In this document: positions 50,374 through 60,007 of the stretch, piece after piece | How positions within the stretch are numbered: the stretch's first letter is position 1 | Layout: every line of letters starts with the position of its first letter | From: Paracoccus saliphilus | GTDB taxonomy: Bacteria > Pseudomonadota > Alphaproteobacteria > Rhodobacterales > Rhodobacteraceae | DNA length: 64,000 bases | Assembly: GCF_028553805.1 (NCBI RefSeq) | Contig: NZ_CP067140.1 | Span: forward strand, 4,078,001-4,142,000 | Direction of reading: 5' to 3' | Notes under the pieces: generated by a model | Database searches by the model: none | What the model was told of the DNA's origin: nothing | Seen by the model: the letters and a program-made list of their open reading frames with translations, nothing else | Made by a program: the position numbers and the translations under genes

Positions 50374-51764
50374 CCCGGCTCAAGGATGTCGTGATCATCG
50401 GTGCGGGCCCCGCCGGCATGGCTTGCGCGGTCGAGGCGGCGGCCAAGGGTCTTTCGACCGTCGTGCTGGACGAGAACCCACAGCCGGGAGGGCAGGTTTA
50501 CCGCGCGATCGAATCCGCGTCCGAGAACCGGCTACGTGTTCTGGGTCACGATTACGCCCGTGGCCGGGAACTCGCCTCGGAATTTCGACAGTCGAGCGGT
50601 GTGGATTACCACCCGGGCAGCACCGTCTGGAATATCGGCCCCGACCGGCTGGTAGAATTTTCTCGGGACGGAAAATCCTCCGCCATCCGGGCCAGCCATC
50701 TGGTCGTGGCAACCGGCGCCATCGAGCGGCCCTGCCCACTGCCCGGCTGGACATTGCCCGGCGTCACGACCGCCGGTGCACTGCAAATTCTTCTGAAAAC
50801 CTCCGGCATCACTTACCAGGACACGGTTCTCACCGGAAGCGGCCCCCTGCTCTGGCTGCTGGCGGCACAGATGGTCGATGCGGGCTCGCCTCCGAAGGCA
50901 ATCGTCGAAACAGTGCCAAGGGGGCGCTTGTTCAATGCCCTTCCCGAACTGATGACCGCCTTGGGCGCGCGGGAATATCTTCTCAAGGGCATGTCGATGA
51001 TCCGCAAGGTAAAACGGGCCGGCGTCAGGATTCATGTTGGCGCCGACGATATCGCCATCGAGGGCAGCGGAGCGGTCAGCGCAATCCGGTTCAGATCGAA
51101 AGGGACCGAGCATCGAATTGCCACCGATGCGGTAGCGCTGCATCAGGGGGTGGTTCCCAATCAGCAGGTAACCCGGCTGCTGGGCTGCCGACATTTCTGG
51201 GACGACAGCCAGAAGTGCTTTCGCCCGAAGTTGTCCGAAGATCGCGAAACCAGCTGCGCGCATGTTTATGTCGCAGGCGATGGCGGCGGGATCGAGGGCG
51301 CGAAATCGGCAGAGATGCAGGGACGGCTCGTCGGGCTCGCCATCGCCGAAAAGGAGGGGCACGGAACCGACCCGCGCATTTCCGAACTCCGTCTGACGCT
51401 GAAGCGGGAGGCCCATGTCAGGCCCTTTCTTGAAAAGCTTTATGCCCCGTCGCGACAAATTCTGCATCCGGACGATGCCACCGTTATCTGCCGTTGCGAG
51501 GAGGTCACTGCCGGTTCGGTCAGGGAGGCCGTCACGCAGGGCGCACCCGGGCCGAACCAAGTCAAATCCTTTCTGCGAACAGGCATGGGGCCTTGCCAGG
51601 GCCGTATCTGCGGACTTGTTGTCACCTCGGTAATCTCCGAAAGCGGCGGAAAATCCCCGGATGATGTCGATTACTATCGAATCCGCCCTCCGCTGAAGCC
51701 ATTGCCGCTCGCCGAGCTCGCCGATTACTCGGCCGACATTCCGGGTTCGCGGGACACGGCATGA
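50370..51764 (+). CDS. FAD/NAD(P)-binding oxidoreductase with C-terminal 2Fe-2S domain (HcnB/OoxA-like alpha subunit)
   Basis: A 464-residue flavoprotein. The FAD fold starts VVIIGAGPAGMACAVEAAAK, with a second dinucleotide-binding region near residue 150 (TVLTGSGPLLWLLAAQMVDA). The last ~90 residues hold a BFD-like domain with Cys374, Cys376, Cys409 and Cys414 in ICRCEEVTAG and GPCQGRICG, arranged CxC then CxxxxC. This matches the alpha subunit of D-hydroxyproline dehydrogenase, octopine oxidase and hydrogen cyanide synthase. ATG at 50370 overlaps the preceding stop by 4 bp. Confidence 0.9.
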   Translation: MTRLKDVVIIGAGPAGMACAVEAAAKGLSTVVLDENPQPGGQVYRAIESASENRLRVLGHDYARGRELASEFRQSSGVDYHPGSTVWNIGPDRLVEFSRDGKSSAIRASHLVVATGAIERPCPLPGWTLPGVTTAGALQILLKTSGITYQDTVLTGSGPLLWLLAAQMVDAGSPPKAIVETVPRGRLFNALPELMTALGAREYLLKGMSMIRKVKRAGVRIHVGADDIAIEGSGAVSAIRFRSKGTEHRIATDAVALHQGVVPNQQVTRLLGCRHFWDDSQKCFRPKLSEDRETSCAHVYVAGDGGGIEGAKSAEMQGRLVGLAIAEKEGHGTDPRISELRLTLKREAHVRPFLEKLYAPSRQILHPDDATVICRCEEVTAGSVREAVTQGAPGPNQVKSFLRTGMGPCQGRICGLVVTSVISESGGKSPDDVDYYRIRPPLKPLPLAELADYSADIPGSRDTA

Positions 51765-52903
51765 CCATCGTTCCGGCCCGGCACACGACGCCTGACCTGC
51801 TCATCATCGGCGGCGGCATCCACGGCTGCGCGGCTGCCCTTTTTGCGGCAAAGCGCGGCATGTCCGTCACCGTCATCGAAAAAGATTCCGTCGCGCGCCA
51901 TGCTTCGGGCGTGAATGCAGGAGGGGTGCGCCGTCTCGGACGGGATTTCGCGGAGGTTCCGATCTCCGTGCGCTCCATGCAGATATGGCACGACATCCCG
52001 GATCTGCTAGGCGAAGATTGCGGCTTCCAGATCGCACCACAGATCAAGCTTGCCGAGAATGAGGATGAACTGGCCAGCCTGCGCAAGCGTGCGGACGATC
52101 TGGCGATGCTGGGTTTCGAACACGAGGTCGTGCTGGACCGATCTCGCGTGCGCGAGCTGTTACCGGCGGTCGCCGATCATGTCGTGGGCGGATTGGCCTG
52201 CCTGGACGACGGTTTCGCGCAACCCTTCTGGACCACGACCGCTTTTCGGCGAAAGGCAGAGCACCTGGGCGCGGTCTTTGTCGAGGGTGTCCGGGCCGAA
52301 CGTCTCGTGCGCGAGGCAGGAGACTGGATAGTGGCGACCTCGGCGGGCAGCTACCGGGCCCCGAAAGTGCTGATCTCCTGCGGCGCCTGGTCTGGGATCC
52401 TGGCCGCGCAACTGGACGAGCCGGTGCCGGTCCATGCCATCGCGCCGCTGATGCTGGTCACGTCACGGCTCCCGGCCTTCTGCAATGCAGTGGTGGGTGC
52501 AACGGGACGCCCGCTCTCCTTCAAGCAGATGCCCAATGGCACGGTGGTCATCGGCGGCGGCCGGCGCGGCATCGCCGAGCCGGCCAGCAACCGCTCCGAG
52601 ATCCTGTTCTCGCAACTCCGGTTGACCGCCGATACCGCGATCAGCCTGTTTCCGATCATGGCCAGTGCCACGATCATCCGGACATGGTCCGGCATCGAGG
52701 GTTGCATGCCCGACGAAATACCGGTGATCGGCGCATCAAGGAAACACGAGGGGATCTTCTACTCCTTCGGCTATTCCGCCCATGGTTTTCAGCTGGGTCC
52801 GGCTGTCGGGGAGTTGATGGCCGAGCTTGCAAGCACCGGTTCTACCCAGACCGATCTCTCGAAATTCTCGATAGACCGCTTCCCCTCCAACCAATGCCAA
52901 TAA
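51761..52903 (+). CDS. FAD-dependent amino-acid oxidase/dehydrogenase (DAO family), beta-subunit type 2
   Basis: A 380-residue flavoprotein clearly of the same superfamily as the one at 48969 but divergent in sequence: LLIIGGGIHGCAAALFAAKR, then HASGVNAGGVRRLGRDFAEV, and at the C-terminus FSYSAHGFQLGP-like YSFGYSAHGFQLGPAVGELM. It overlaps the alpha-subunit gene by 4 bp. Two DAO-type subunits around one alpha-gamma pair suggest either two alternative catalytic subunits with different substrates or a heterotetramer as in some opine oxidases. Confidence 0.87.
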   Translation: MTIVPARHTTPDLLIIGGGIHGCAAALFAAKRGMSVTVIEKDSVARHASGVNAGGVRRLGRDFAEVPISVRSMQIWHDIPDLLGEDCGFQIAPQIKLAENEDELASLRKRADDLAMLGFEHEVVLDRSRVRELLPAVADHVVGGLACLDDGFAQPFWTTTAFRRKAEHLGAVFVEGVRAERLVREAGDWIVATSAGSYRAPKVLISCGAWSGILAAQLDEPVPVHAIAPLMLVTSRLPAFCNAVVGATGRPLSFKQMPNGTVVIGGGRRGIAEPASNRSEILFSQLRLTADTAISLFPIMASATIIRTWSGIEGCMPDEIPVIGASRKHEGIFYSFGYSAHGFQLGPAVGELMAELASTGSTQTDLSKFSIDRFPSNQCQ

Positions 52904-52913
52904 GGAGACAGGC

Positions 52914-53258
52914 ATGATCAAGCGCTACGTACAAACCAAAATCAATCATCGCGTCGTCGAAGCCGCAGGTATCCTGCATTTCGGCGGGCTGATCGCCGAT
53001 GATCTGTCTCTGGATATGAAAGGCCAGACAGCGCAGGTCTGCCAGAAGATCGACAAGCTTCTGGAAGAGGTCGGCTCCTCGAAGGAGCAGTTGATCACGG
53101 CGATGATCTACATCGCGGATTTCTCACAAAAAGACGGCATGAACGAAGCCTGGCTGGAATGGCTCCCGGCCGAGCATTTACCTACCCGCGCCACAATCGG
53201 CGTCGCGGAACTGGGTAAGGATGTGCTGATCGAAGTGGTAGTCAGCGCCGCCCGCTGA
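52914..53258 (+). CDS. RidA-family enamine/imine deaminase
   Basis: A 114-residue RidA (YjgF/YER057c/UK114) protein. It hydrolyses reactive imine or enamine intermediates to keto acids and ammonia. The conserved Arg is Arg92 in LPTRATIGVAELG and the Glu is Glu107 in VLIEVVV; VQTKINHRVVEAAGILHFGG is the usual N-terminus. AAGGAG precedes the ATG, 10 bp after the flavoprotein stop. Its place at the end of an amino-acid dehydrogenase operon fits removal of the imine product. The following 274 bp contain no gene. Confidence 0.88.
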   Translation: MIKRYVQTKINHRVVEAAGILHFGGLIADDLSLDMKGQTAQVCQKIDKLLEEVGSSKEQLITAMIYIADFSQKDGMNEAWLEWLPAEHLPTRATIGVAELGKDVLIEVVVSAAR

Positions 53259-53532
53259 GCATTCCCGGGAAGACGGCGCCGCCCGATTCTTCAGGATTTC
53301 TGCAAGGCCGGGTCAGATGGCTGTTCCTCCGACGTCGCACGACTGGCCAGTCGATTTCAACGGCGCTGCAAGGTGATATCCTGCCCAGTTCCAGAAAATC
53401 GCTTGGCAATCCCGGCCGGAAGCTTGAAGATCGCATCCTGAGGCCCGGCAGCCCCTGTGCGGCCCGCCCCCGGACTCAACATCTCTGTTCCGCGCCGTCT
53501 CCGATGATGGTCAGTCTAGGAGAGAACAAGAC

Positions 53533-55200
53533 ATGATCGAAGCAAGACCCGCCCTCCCCTTTCTCTGCCGAAAAGCCCCCGCGCAAGGGGCCGGGGGCGT
53601 GGTGGTGACCAACCATCCGCTCGGTTCTTCTGCCGGGCACGAGATGCTAGCTGCCGGAGGAAATGCGGTCGATGCCGCGGTAGCCTCGTTGCTGGCCCTG
53701 ACAGTTGTCGAGCCGATGATGGTTGGCATCGCCGGTGGAGGTGTGGCGCATTTGCGTCTGCCGGACGGGTCGCATGTGGTATTCGACTGCCTGTCACAGG
53801 CCGCGGCCTCGGCACGTCCCGACATGTTCCGGCCAGTCGCGGACGAGTTGCCCGACTACATGGAAACCGAGGGCCGACGCAATCTGCTCGGCCCCGGCTC
53901 GGTTGCCATACCCGGCAATCTGGCCGGCTGGTGCGCCATGCAGGCGCAGCACGGCAAACTGCCATTTTCCGACGTCATCTCTCCGGCGATCCGGCTTGCG
54001 GCGGGAGGATTTCGGGTGACGCAATACCTGACCGGAACCATTCAACGCCACGCCGAGGACATGGCATCGGATCCAGAGATATCGCGTATCTTCCTCCCCG
54101 ATGGAGCGCCCGCGCAGCCGGGGCATCACCTCGTGCAGGCCGATTACGCGGAAAGCTTGGCGCTCATCGCCGATCAGGGCGCCGCCGCGTTACATGGCGG
54201 CGCGCTTGGACAGGCATTGGTCGAGCGGCTGGCCACAGGCGATGAGGATACCGGTTCGGTCACGCTTGCCGATCTGGAAAACTATCGTCCGCGCGAACGA
54301 GAAGCGATCATTGGCCGGTATCGTGGGCACGAAATTGCAGGGCCGCCGCCGCCGGCATCTTCGGGGGTGCATGTCACGCAGATGCTCAATATCCTCGAAG
54401 GCTACGATCTGGCCGGGATGGGGTTCGACAGTACCGAAAGGCTGCACCTGCTGGCCGAAGTGATCCGCATCGGTTTCGAGGATCGCCGCGCGGCCTCGGG
54501 AGACCCGGATTTCGTCGATATTCCGGTAGAGAAGTTCATATCGAAGGATTATGCCACAGACTGCCGTATGCGGATTCGCGAAACCGGCACTGCGCATCAA
54601 CTTGCCCCCAACCGTGAAAGCCAGAACACCACGCATGTCACCGTGGCTGATCGCGACGGCCTGATTGTTTCGGCCACGCATACGATCAATGGGCTGTTCG
54701 GCGCGCGTTTCATGGTTCCCGGCACCGGGATCATCCCCAACAACTACATGTATAATTTCGACCCGCATCCGGGCAAAGCACTCTCCATCGCGCCCGGCAA
54801 GCGCGTTCCGACCTCGATGGCACCGATGATCGTGCTAAAAGGCGGCAGGCCATGCTTTGCACTCGGCCTGCCCGGTGCATTACGTATCTTTCCCTCGGCG
54901 CTGCAGGCCATCGTCAACCTGATCGATCACGGAATGACGCTCCAGCAAGCCGTGGAAGCCCCGAGGGTCTGGACCGAGGGCGCGCATGTCGAACTCGAAC
55001 CCGACTACGCGCATCATGCGGCAGCACTCGAAAAGATGGGCCATGACATCCGCCTGGTGCCGCATATCGGGGGCGGCATGAACGCCATCGCCTTTGCCCC
55101 CGACGGAGAGATGACCGGCGCGGCATGCTGGCGTGCGGACGGAACGGTTTCCGCGCTTGGCGGGGGGCTGGCCGAAGAGGGGGTTTCTTTCCATATCTGA
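53533..55200 (+). CDS. Gamma-glutamyltransferase family protein
   Basis: A 555-residue Ntn-hydrolase that would cleave or transfer gamma-glutamyl groups, for example from glutathione or gamma-glutamyl amides. Self-processing should occur before Thr366 in NTTHVTVADRDG, with the small subunit continuing ATHTINGLFGARFMVPGTGI and GKRVPTSMAPMIVLKGG. The N-terminal part has GGNAVDAAVASLLALTVVEP. There is no signal peptide, unlike classical periplasmic GGT, so it appears cytosolic. AGGAGAG lies upstream of ATG 53533. It may work with the creatininase-like hydrolase and the peptide importer further right. Confidence 0.9.
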   Translation: MIEARPALPFLCRKAPAQGAGGVVVTNHPLGSSAGHEMLAAGGNAVDAAVASLLALTVVEPMMVGIAGGGVAHLRLPDGSHVVFDCLSQAAASARPDMFRPVADELPDYMETEGRRNLLGPGSVAIPGNLAGWCAMQAQHGKLPFSDVISPAIRLAAGGFRVTQYLTGTIQRHAEDMASDPEISRIFLPDGAPAQPGHHLVQADYAESLALIADQGAAALHGGALGQALVERLATGDEDTGSVTLADLENYRPREREAIIGRYRGHEIAGPPPPASSGVHVTQMLNILEGYDLAGMGFDSTERLHLLAEVIRIGFEDRRAASGDPDFVDIPVEKFISKDYATDCRMRIRETGTAHQLAPNRESQNTTHVTVADRDGLIVSATHTINGLFGARFMVPGTGIIPNNYMYNFDPHPGKALSIAPGKRVPTSMAPMIVLKGGRPCFALGLPGALRIFPSALQAIVNLIDHGMTLQQAVEAPRVWTEGAHVELEPDYAHHAAALEKMGHDIRLVPHIGGGMNAIAFAPDGEMTGAACWRADGTVSALGGGLAEEGVSFHI

Positions 55201-55268
55201 CCTGACCGACAGGGCCGGTTTTGGGCTGCTCCGGAGAATGTAACCCGAAGAATTCAGGATGAACCCAG

Positions 55269-56000
55269 ATGACACAGAAGACGTTATTGCTGACCGGTGC
55301 AAGCCGCGGCATCGGGCATGCGACGGTCAAGGTATTTCAAGCGGCCGGGTGGCGCGTACTGACGGTTTCGCGCACCGCCTTCGACTCGCGCTGCCCTTGG
55401 CACGGCGGCGCCACCGATCATTTCCAGAGCGATCTATCCGACCCGGCGGCCCGCAAGGACCTGGCGGCGCGGGTGCGCGCAACGCTGGGCGATACCGGGC
55501 TGCATGCCATCGTGAACAATGCCGGCATCTCGCCCAAGGGCGAGAACGGCGATCGAATGGGAGTGACCGCAAGCAGCGACGAGTTGTGGCAGCAGGTGCT
55601 GGCGGTCAATCTTGTGGGGCCAGCGGCACTGATGCGTGACCTGCTCCCTGAACTGCAACAGGGTCGAGGCGCGGTGGTCAACCTGGGCTCGATCGTGGGT
55701 TCACGGGTGCATCCCTTCGCAGGGGTGGCCTATGCCTGCTCCAAGGCCGCGCTTGCCGCCCTGACCCGCGAGGCCGCCGCCGAACTCGGCCCGCGCGGCA
55801 TCCGCGTGAACATGGTCACACCGGGTGAGATCGACACAGAGATCCTGTCTCCCGGCACCGAGGAAATGGCGCGGATCATCCCGCTCCGAAGGCTCGGCAC
55901 ACCCGACGAGGTGGCGCGGGTCGTTCTGTTTCTCTGCTCGGAGCAAGCGTCCTATGTGAACGGCGCCGCGATCGACGTGAATGGCGGCCAGCATGCCTGA
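55269..56000 (+). CDS. Short-chain dehydrogenase/reductase
   Basis: A 243-residue classical SDR. The cofactor motif is LTGASRGIGHATVKVFQAAG, NNAG appears as IVNNAGISPKG, and the active site is SIVGSRVHPFAGVAYACSKA, with Tyr and Lys four apart. The end VNGAAIDVNGGQHA is typical of the family. It lies 68 bp downstream of the gamma-glutamyltransferase in the same direction and may share its transcript. Substrate unknown. The 286 bp after it hold no gene that I can support. Confidence 0.88.
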   Translation: MTQKTLLLTGASRGIGHATVKVFQAAGWRVLTVSRTAFDSRCPWHGGATDHFQSDLSDPAARKDLAARVRATLGDTGLHAIVNNAGISPKGENGDRMGVTASSDELWQQVLAVNLVGPAALMRDLLPELQQGRGAVVNLGSIVGSRVHPFAGVAYACSKAALAALTREAAAELGPRGIRVNMVTPGEIDTEILSPGTEEMARIIPLRRLGTPDEVARVVLFLCSEQASYVNGAAIDVNGGQHA

Positions 56001-56286
56001 TCACCAGGGCCGCGCCACAATAGCCCGGCCCGATCCCTGCACGAAACGTCGCAGCCCTACTTTTCCATTCAAGTATTCCAGGCGCACCAGCTGGTGCAGC
56101 ATGGTTTCGAGAATTTGCCAGAGACAAGCCCCCCCTCCGGCTCATCACCGGGTGCAAGAAGTGTCTGTCTCCCTCGGAGCCACTCGACAGCATTTCGACA
56201 TCCCGTTGAAATACGGAAGTTCTGCAGCTTGTTGTTTAAACGCATTTCCGGTTCTAAGGGCGGTCCCCACTTCTACTGAAAATACT

Positions 56287-57219
56287 TCAATAGCCACGTG
56301 TCGTATCCGCGAGATCGGCGCAAGTTCCGGTTTCATCGAAGGCTTTCAGATTGGCCGCGATCAGCCGCCCGCCGGTGACCGCGTCGATCTGCGAGGCCAC
56401 ATGCGGTGTTATCGTGATCGCAGGATGATCCCAGAACGGATGATCCGCAGGCAGCGGTTCCTGATGAAATACATCCAGCGTCGCCTGTTTGATCCGGCCG
56501 CTATCCAGCGCCGCCAGCAAGTCCTCGTCGACAAGGTGCGGACCTCGCGCGCAGTTGATCACGCAGGCCCCCATGGCCAATTTCGAGAACAGTCCGGCAT
56601 TCAGGATTCCCCGTGTCTGGTCGGTAAGGGGCAACAGGTTCACAAGGATCTCGCAATCCGACAGGAACCTGTCGAGCTGATCGCTTCCGGCGAAGGTTTC
56701 GACATCGTCGATGGTCTTGGACGACCTGGACCAGCCCCTTGTCGTGAAACCAAGCCCCGCAAGTGTCCTTGCCGCCGCTTCGCCAAGATTGCCCAATCCC
56801 ATCACTCCGACGATCCGCCGGGGCGCGACGGGCACCACGATGGCATGCCAATCTCGCTCGGCCTGCGCCTGCAGCTGGCGCGGCATGTCGCGGTGATGGC
56901 GCAGCACATGCAGCGCCACGTACTCGCGCATCCGCTGCGTGAGATCTGCGCCCACGGTCCGGATGACGGGCACGCCCTGCGGCAGATCACCATCGGCCAG
57001 CACATGGTCGATCCCCGCCCCGATGGATACGATGGCTTCAAGGTTCGGAAAGCGCGCCAGATCTCCGGAACGCGGACGCCAAACGACGGCATATCGCACC
57101 GAGGCCGGGTCTTCGATCGTGTCCAAAGCCGCTATTGTCCATCCAGGAAGCAGACTCTGCAACATTTCGACCCACCAATCGGTCTTGTCCTTGAGGGGAA
57201 GGTAAACGGCAATGGTCAT
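56287..57219 (-). CDS. GhrA-like D-2-hydroxyacid dehydrogenase
   Basis: A 310-residue relative of the enzyme at 696-1625. The Rossmann motif is VGVMGLGNLGEAAARTLAGL, and the catalytic residues are the Arg in NCARGPHLVDEDLL, the Glu in HQEPLPADHPFW and the His in TITPHVASQ. It probably reduces glyoxylate, hydroxypyruvate or a similar keto acid. It is divergent from a LysR gene with only 38 bp between the starts, so the regulator very likely controls it. Confidence 0.87.
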   Translation of the reverse strand: MTIAVYLPLKDKTDWWVEMLQSLLPGWTIAALDTIEDPASVRYAVVWRPRSGDLARFPNLEAIVSIGAGIDHVLADGDLPQGVPVIRTVGADLTQRMREYVALHVLRHHRDMPRQLQAQAERDWHAIVVPVAPRRIVGVMGLGNLGEAAARTLAGLGFTTRGWSRSSKTIDDVETFAGSDQLDRFLSDCEILVNLLPLTDQTRGILNAGLFSKLAMGACVINCARGPHLVDEDLLAALDSGRIKQATLDVFHQEPLPADHPFWDHPAITITPHVASQIDAVTGGRLIAANLKAFDETGTCADLADTTRGY

Positions 57220-57257
57220 GTGATCTCCTTCTTGTCATTTGGTCTATCGGAGAAGCG

Positions 57258-58172
57258 ATGAATTTCAAGCAACTCGAAGCATTTTACTGGCTCAGCCAGA
57301 TCCAGAATTACCGGTTGACCGCCGAACGGCTGGGCCTGACCCAGCCTGCGGTTTCGGCGCGTATCCATTCGCTGGAAAACGATCTTGGCAAGCTTCTGAT
57401 CGACCGCGACGCGCCGGGATTCAGGCTGACCGATCAGGGCATGGAGGTCGCCGAATTCGCGTTGCAGTTTCTCAATCTGCGCGAAACCATGAATACGCGC
57501 CTTCTGGACAAGCAGAAGCAGCGCCTTTCTCTGGGCCTTGCCGGAATGGTGACAATCACCTGGGGGCCGCTTCTTCGCGACATGCTGCGGGACAGGCATC
57601 CGGAACTGATGATCGATTTCTATTCGGGCGCGGATGCGCAGCTGCAAAGATTCGTCGAATCCAGAACGCTCGACATGGCTTTCACCGCCAGCGGTGATCC
57701 GGCCCCGGAAACGGATTTCATGACGCGCTATCAGGTAGGCTGGGTTGCAAGGCCCGATATCGTCACGGATCGTGCCTTCCCGATGACGCCCGAAGCGTTG
57801 AGAAACTTGCCGCTGGTTCTCTATCCCAAGACTTCGCCGCTGTTCAATCCTGTGGCTGAGTATATCGACGAGATGCTTTCGCAACCCGCGCCCCGGCACT
57901 ACGGTAACTCGCTGGCCACGATCTGCGAGATGGTCCGGCAGGGATATGGTGCCTCCGCTCTCGCACTGATCCCGTTGGAGGAGGATATCGCCGCTGGGCG
58001 GCTGATCCGCATCCCTGTCACCGAAGGCATTGCACCGCTGGAAGTGATCTGCACCTATAGCAACCCCGCCCGCCGCCAGCAGGCAAGGCTCGTGCTCGAA
58101 ATCGCCCGTGAAGCTGCCCGGACCTGGTGTGCAGATCATCCTGCTTACGCCTCTTTCCACGGCTGTCCCTGA
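57258..58172 (+). CDS. LysR-type transcriptional regulator
   Basis: A 304-residue LysR regulator: QLEAFYWLSQIQNYRLTAER and LGLTQPAVSARIHSLENDLG form the DNA-binding domain, and LAGMVTITWGPLLRDMLRDR begins the effector domain. ATG at 57258 follows CGGAGAAG. It is divergent from the GhrA-like gene and convergent with the creatininase-family gene. Regulation of the neighbouring dehydrogenase, and perhaps the peptide importer, is inferred from position. Confidence 0.88.
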   Translation: MNFKQLEAFYWLSQIQNYRLTAERLGLTQPAVSARIHSLENDLGKLLIDRDAPGFRLTDQGMEVAEFALQFLNLRETMNTRLLDKQKQRLSLGLAGMVTITWGPLLRDMLRDRHPELMIDFYSGADAQLQRFVESRTLDMAFTASGDPAPETDFMTRYQVGWVARPDIVTDRAFPMTPEALRNLPLVLYPKTSPLFNPVAEYIDEMLSQPAPRHYGNSLATICEMVRQGYGASALALIPLEEDIAAGRLIRIPVTEGIAPLEVICTYSNPARRQQARLVLEIAREAARTWCADHPAYASFHGCP

Positions 58173-58238
58173 TCCTCCCAAGGCGGGGTGGGCTTGTGTA
58201 TTGACCGCCCTCCCGGTACTTCGGCCCCGTTCATATGT

Positions 58239-59048
58239 TCAATCATGCAGCCCACGGGCAACGTGATCCCGCACTAACCCCACACCAATACTGGTCAGCC
58301 GCGCAACCAACGCCTCGCCGGTCTCGGCCGAGCAAAGCGTGGGGTCGCAACCATAGGCGCCGGTTTCGGTTGCTTCCAGTGCCTCGATAGGTACCTGGAT
58401 ATTCGCGCCGTCATAGGAAATGGTGGAAAAGCCCGAGATTTTCATTCCCTTGATCTCATTGCCCATAGGTGCGGCACGGCGCAGGTCGGGGCGCAGAAGA
58501 TCGGGGTAGAAATGCAGCCCGACCGAGGTCAGCGGGTCGCCGCCATGGCCCGAGGTCTTCCGCGCCGTTTCGGCCCCGATCAGATCGGGAAGCTGGCCAT
58601 AAGCCACTTGCCACAGATACATCGAAGGCACGAACAGCCCGGCCTTCTGCCGCCAACGCAACGCCACCTCGGTGATGGCGGGTACATTGCCTCCATGGCC
58701 ATTGACGATCATCAGCTTGCGGATGCCATGCCGGTTCAGACAGCCGAACATGTCGTCAAGCAACGCTACAAGCGTTGAATGGCTGATCGAGATGCCGCCA
58801 TGGCTGGACTCGAAATAGTCCTTGCCACCGAAGGGAATGACCGGCGCCACGAAACAGGACACACCTTCCGCCCGCACCTTCCTGGCAATCTCGGCCGCCA
58901 TCAGGTCGGCCGCCATGTAATCCCCCATCGGCGCATGGATGCCCTGATCCTCGAGCGAACCCATCGGCAACAGCACCACCGCATCTTCGGTCAGATGCTG
59001 TCGCGCCTCTTCCGAGGTCAGTTCGGCCATGCGGATTTTCTCGATCAT
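58239..59048 (-). CDS. Creatininase-family amidohydrolase
   Basis: A 269-residue metal-dependent amidohydrolase. Metal ligands fit Glu33, His38 and Asp43 in LLPMGSLEDQGIHAPMGDYM, and His118 in MIVNGHGGNVPAI. The family opens cyclic or linear amides such as creatinine; many members have unknown substrates, and the genomic pairing with peptide importers is common. ATG at 59048 is used; a longer frame to 59258 has no support. It lies in the same direction as the SDR and Dpp-type importer genes upstream on the minus strand, 240 bp away. Confidence 0.85.
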   Translation of the reverse strand: MIEKIRMAELTSEEARQHLTEDAVVLLPMGSLEDQGIHAPMGDYMAADLMAAEIARKVRAEGVSCFVAPVIPFGGKDYFESSHGGISISHSTLVALLDDMFGCLNRHGIRKLMIVNGHGGNVPAITEVALRWRQKAGLFVPSMYLWQVAYGQLPDLIGAETARKTSGHGGDPLTSVGLHFYPDLLRPDLRRAAPMGNEIKGMKISGFSTISYDGANIQVPIEALEATETGAYGCDPTLCSAETGEALVARLTSIGVGLVRDHVARGLHD

Positions 59049-59287
59049 GTTTGCACTCCGGCTGTCTTGTCGTTTCGCTCGGGAAGAGTGAAACGGCTGC
59101 GACCGGTGGATGTCCAATTGAAACGGATTGTCGGGCGATAGAGAAAATTTTCGGGCTTCATGAATGCGGGCGAGCGGGCGTGCCGCCCGATGTTCCTGCA
59201 CGGCAACCCAAAGCGCCGCCGATCGCCACGAGATCGCCCTCTTGCGGGTACCGGGCACCCCTTAGAGGCTATCCACCGCAGGCCGCA

Positions 59288-60007
59288 TTACAGGCCCGGC
59301 TCGTAGCGCCAGTTCACCGCCAGTTCCGACACGCTCGCCGTGTTCGGCAGCATCACGATATCGGCCACAAGGCGAGCGAGGTCTTCGGGGCGGGTGATCT
59401 CATGCCGGGGCAGATCATGGTGCAGAGTCATATCGGTCGCGACGAAGCCCGGACAAATAGCACAGGCGCGAACGCCCGAATCCCACCCCGCGCGGCGGGC
59501 GGCATGCGACAAGGCCACCGCGGCATGCTTGGTCATCTGGTAACCCGCGTTCAGCCCCAACACACGCTTTCCCGACAGCGAGGCGAGCACGATTACTCGC
59601 CCTTGTCCACTGCGACAAAGCGCCGGCAGCGCCGCTCGGGTCAGGCGGAATGGTGCCTTCACATTGACCGCCAGCAGACGTTCCAGCATTTCTTCCATCT
59701 CATCGTCGGGCTGCGGCGGATCGGGCATAAGTTCAAGTGGCCCACCTGTTCCCGCGTTGTTCACCAGAACATCGATCCGGCCGAAATGCTTTTCGGTCGC
59801 CTGGACGAACGCCCGTGCGGCATCGGCACGCCCGGCGTCATATTCGGAGACAAGCGGTTTCACCGCCACCAGGTCCGCAGGCAGCGAGCCGGGATCACGC
59901 AGCCCTAGCGACAGGCGATATCCTCGCCCTGCCAGTGCCCACGCGATTGCCGCTCCGATCCCACGATTTGCGCCGGTGATCATCGCGACGGGGGCATCTT
60001 CGGTCAC
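59288..60007 (-). CDS. Short-chain dehydrogenase/reductase
   Basis: A 239-residue SDR with MITGANRGIGAAIAWALAGR, VLVNNAGTGGP, and the active site VIVLASLSGKRVLGLNAGYQ continuing MTKH, which gives the Tyr-x3-Lys pair. It overlaps the ATPase gene of the peptide importer by 4 bp, so it is translationally coupled to the transporter and probably acts on its cargo or on a breakdown product. The C-terminus lacks the usual VDGG glycine pair. Confidence 0.87.
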   Translation of the reverse strand: MTEDAPVAMITGANRGIGAAIAWALAGRGYRLSLGLRDPGSLPADLVAVKPLVSEYDAGRADAARAFVQATEKHFGRIDVLVNNAGTGGPLELMPDPPQPDDEMEEMLERLLAVNVKAPFRLTRAALPALCRSGQGRVIVLASLSGKRVLGLNAGYQMTKHAAVALSHAARRAGWDSGVRACAICPGFVATDMTLHHDLPRHEITRPEDLARLVADIVMLPNTASVSELAVNWRYEPGL

